Of a stretch of 5,906 nt of DNA, positions 5,875-5,906 are shown piece after piece. Position 1 is the first letter of the stretch, and every line of letters begins with the position of its first letter. The stretch covers positions 1-5,906 of the forward strand of contig JALSQC010000002.1 of the NCBI GenBank assembly GCA_026985625.1. Direction: 5' to 3'. The translations under genes were made by a program, and so were the position numbers. The DNA comes from Bacteroidales bacterium (GTDB lineage: Bacteria; Bacteroidota; Bacteroidia; Bacteroidales; JAFGXI01). The notes beneath the pieces are model-generated. The model worked only from the letters and a program-made list of their open reading frames with translations. It ran no database searches and was not told where the DNA came from.

Positions 5875-5906
5875 TGAACTTGGAGGGATTCGAACCCCCA
5901 ACCGCC
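5875..5906 (-). tRNA. tRNA, 3' part only (isotype not determinable)
   Basis: On the minus strand the end of a tRNA is visible. The variable-loop-like bases CGGTT (5904-5900) are followed by the T stem GGGGG (5899-5895), the T loop TTCGAAT (5894-5888) and the pairing strand CCCTC (5887-5883), which includes one G-T pair. The 3' acceptor strand CAAGTTC (5882-5876) and discriminator A (5875) complete it. The next bases are CAC, so the 3' CCA is not encoded and must be added by the CCA-adding enzyme, which is common in this phylum. A five-base variable loop suggests a class I tRNA. The anticodon lies outside the window. Confidence 0.88.

Overview
The window looks like a chromosomal housekeeping segment from an AT-rich member of the Bacteroidota, most likely Bacteroidales. 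Three things point there. The primary sigma factor is short and lacks region 1.1. Rho carries a long disordered insertion after its N-terminal domain. No start codon has a recognisable Shine-Dalgarno sequence. I see no mobile element, CRISPR array, phage gene or defence system.

Layout. Positions 1-369 (minus) hold the first 123 codons of an SPFH/band-7 protein of the YdjI type, cut by the window edge. Positions 457-1482 (minus) are rlmN, the 23S rRNA A2503 methyltransferase. Positions 1485-2825 (minus) are trkA, the NAD-binding regulator of Trk potassium uptake. The trkA stop and rlmN start are 2 bases apart, so these two are almost surely co-transcribed. A strong intrinsic terminator at about 2874-2901 separates them from the gene upstream. 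Positions 2926-3810 (minus) are the primary sigma factor (rpoD/sigA). A 259-base AT-rich divergent region follows. Positions 4070-5821 (plus) are rho. A nearly symmetrical terminator (5842-5871) lies between rho and a convergent tRNA, of which only the 3' end (5875-5906, minus) is in the window.

How the genes relate. The main transcription initiation factor (sigma) and the main termination factor (Rho) sit head to head and share one upstream region. TrkA/RlmN and the SPFH protein are downstream on the sigma strand but have no obvious functional link to it.

The most interesting feature is inside Rho. About 170 residues (roughly 44-212) are inserted between the N-terminal helical domain and the RNA-binding domain. 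The insertion is first lysine-rich, then an asparagine/glutamine-rich, prion-like tract encoded partly by four 15-bp tandem units. Disordered insertions in Bacteroidota Rho are known as a class. The strongly Asn-rich, repeat-derived form seen here is worth a closer look. I found no wholly new system.
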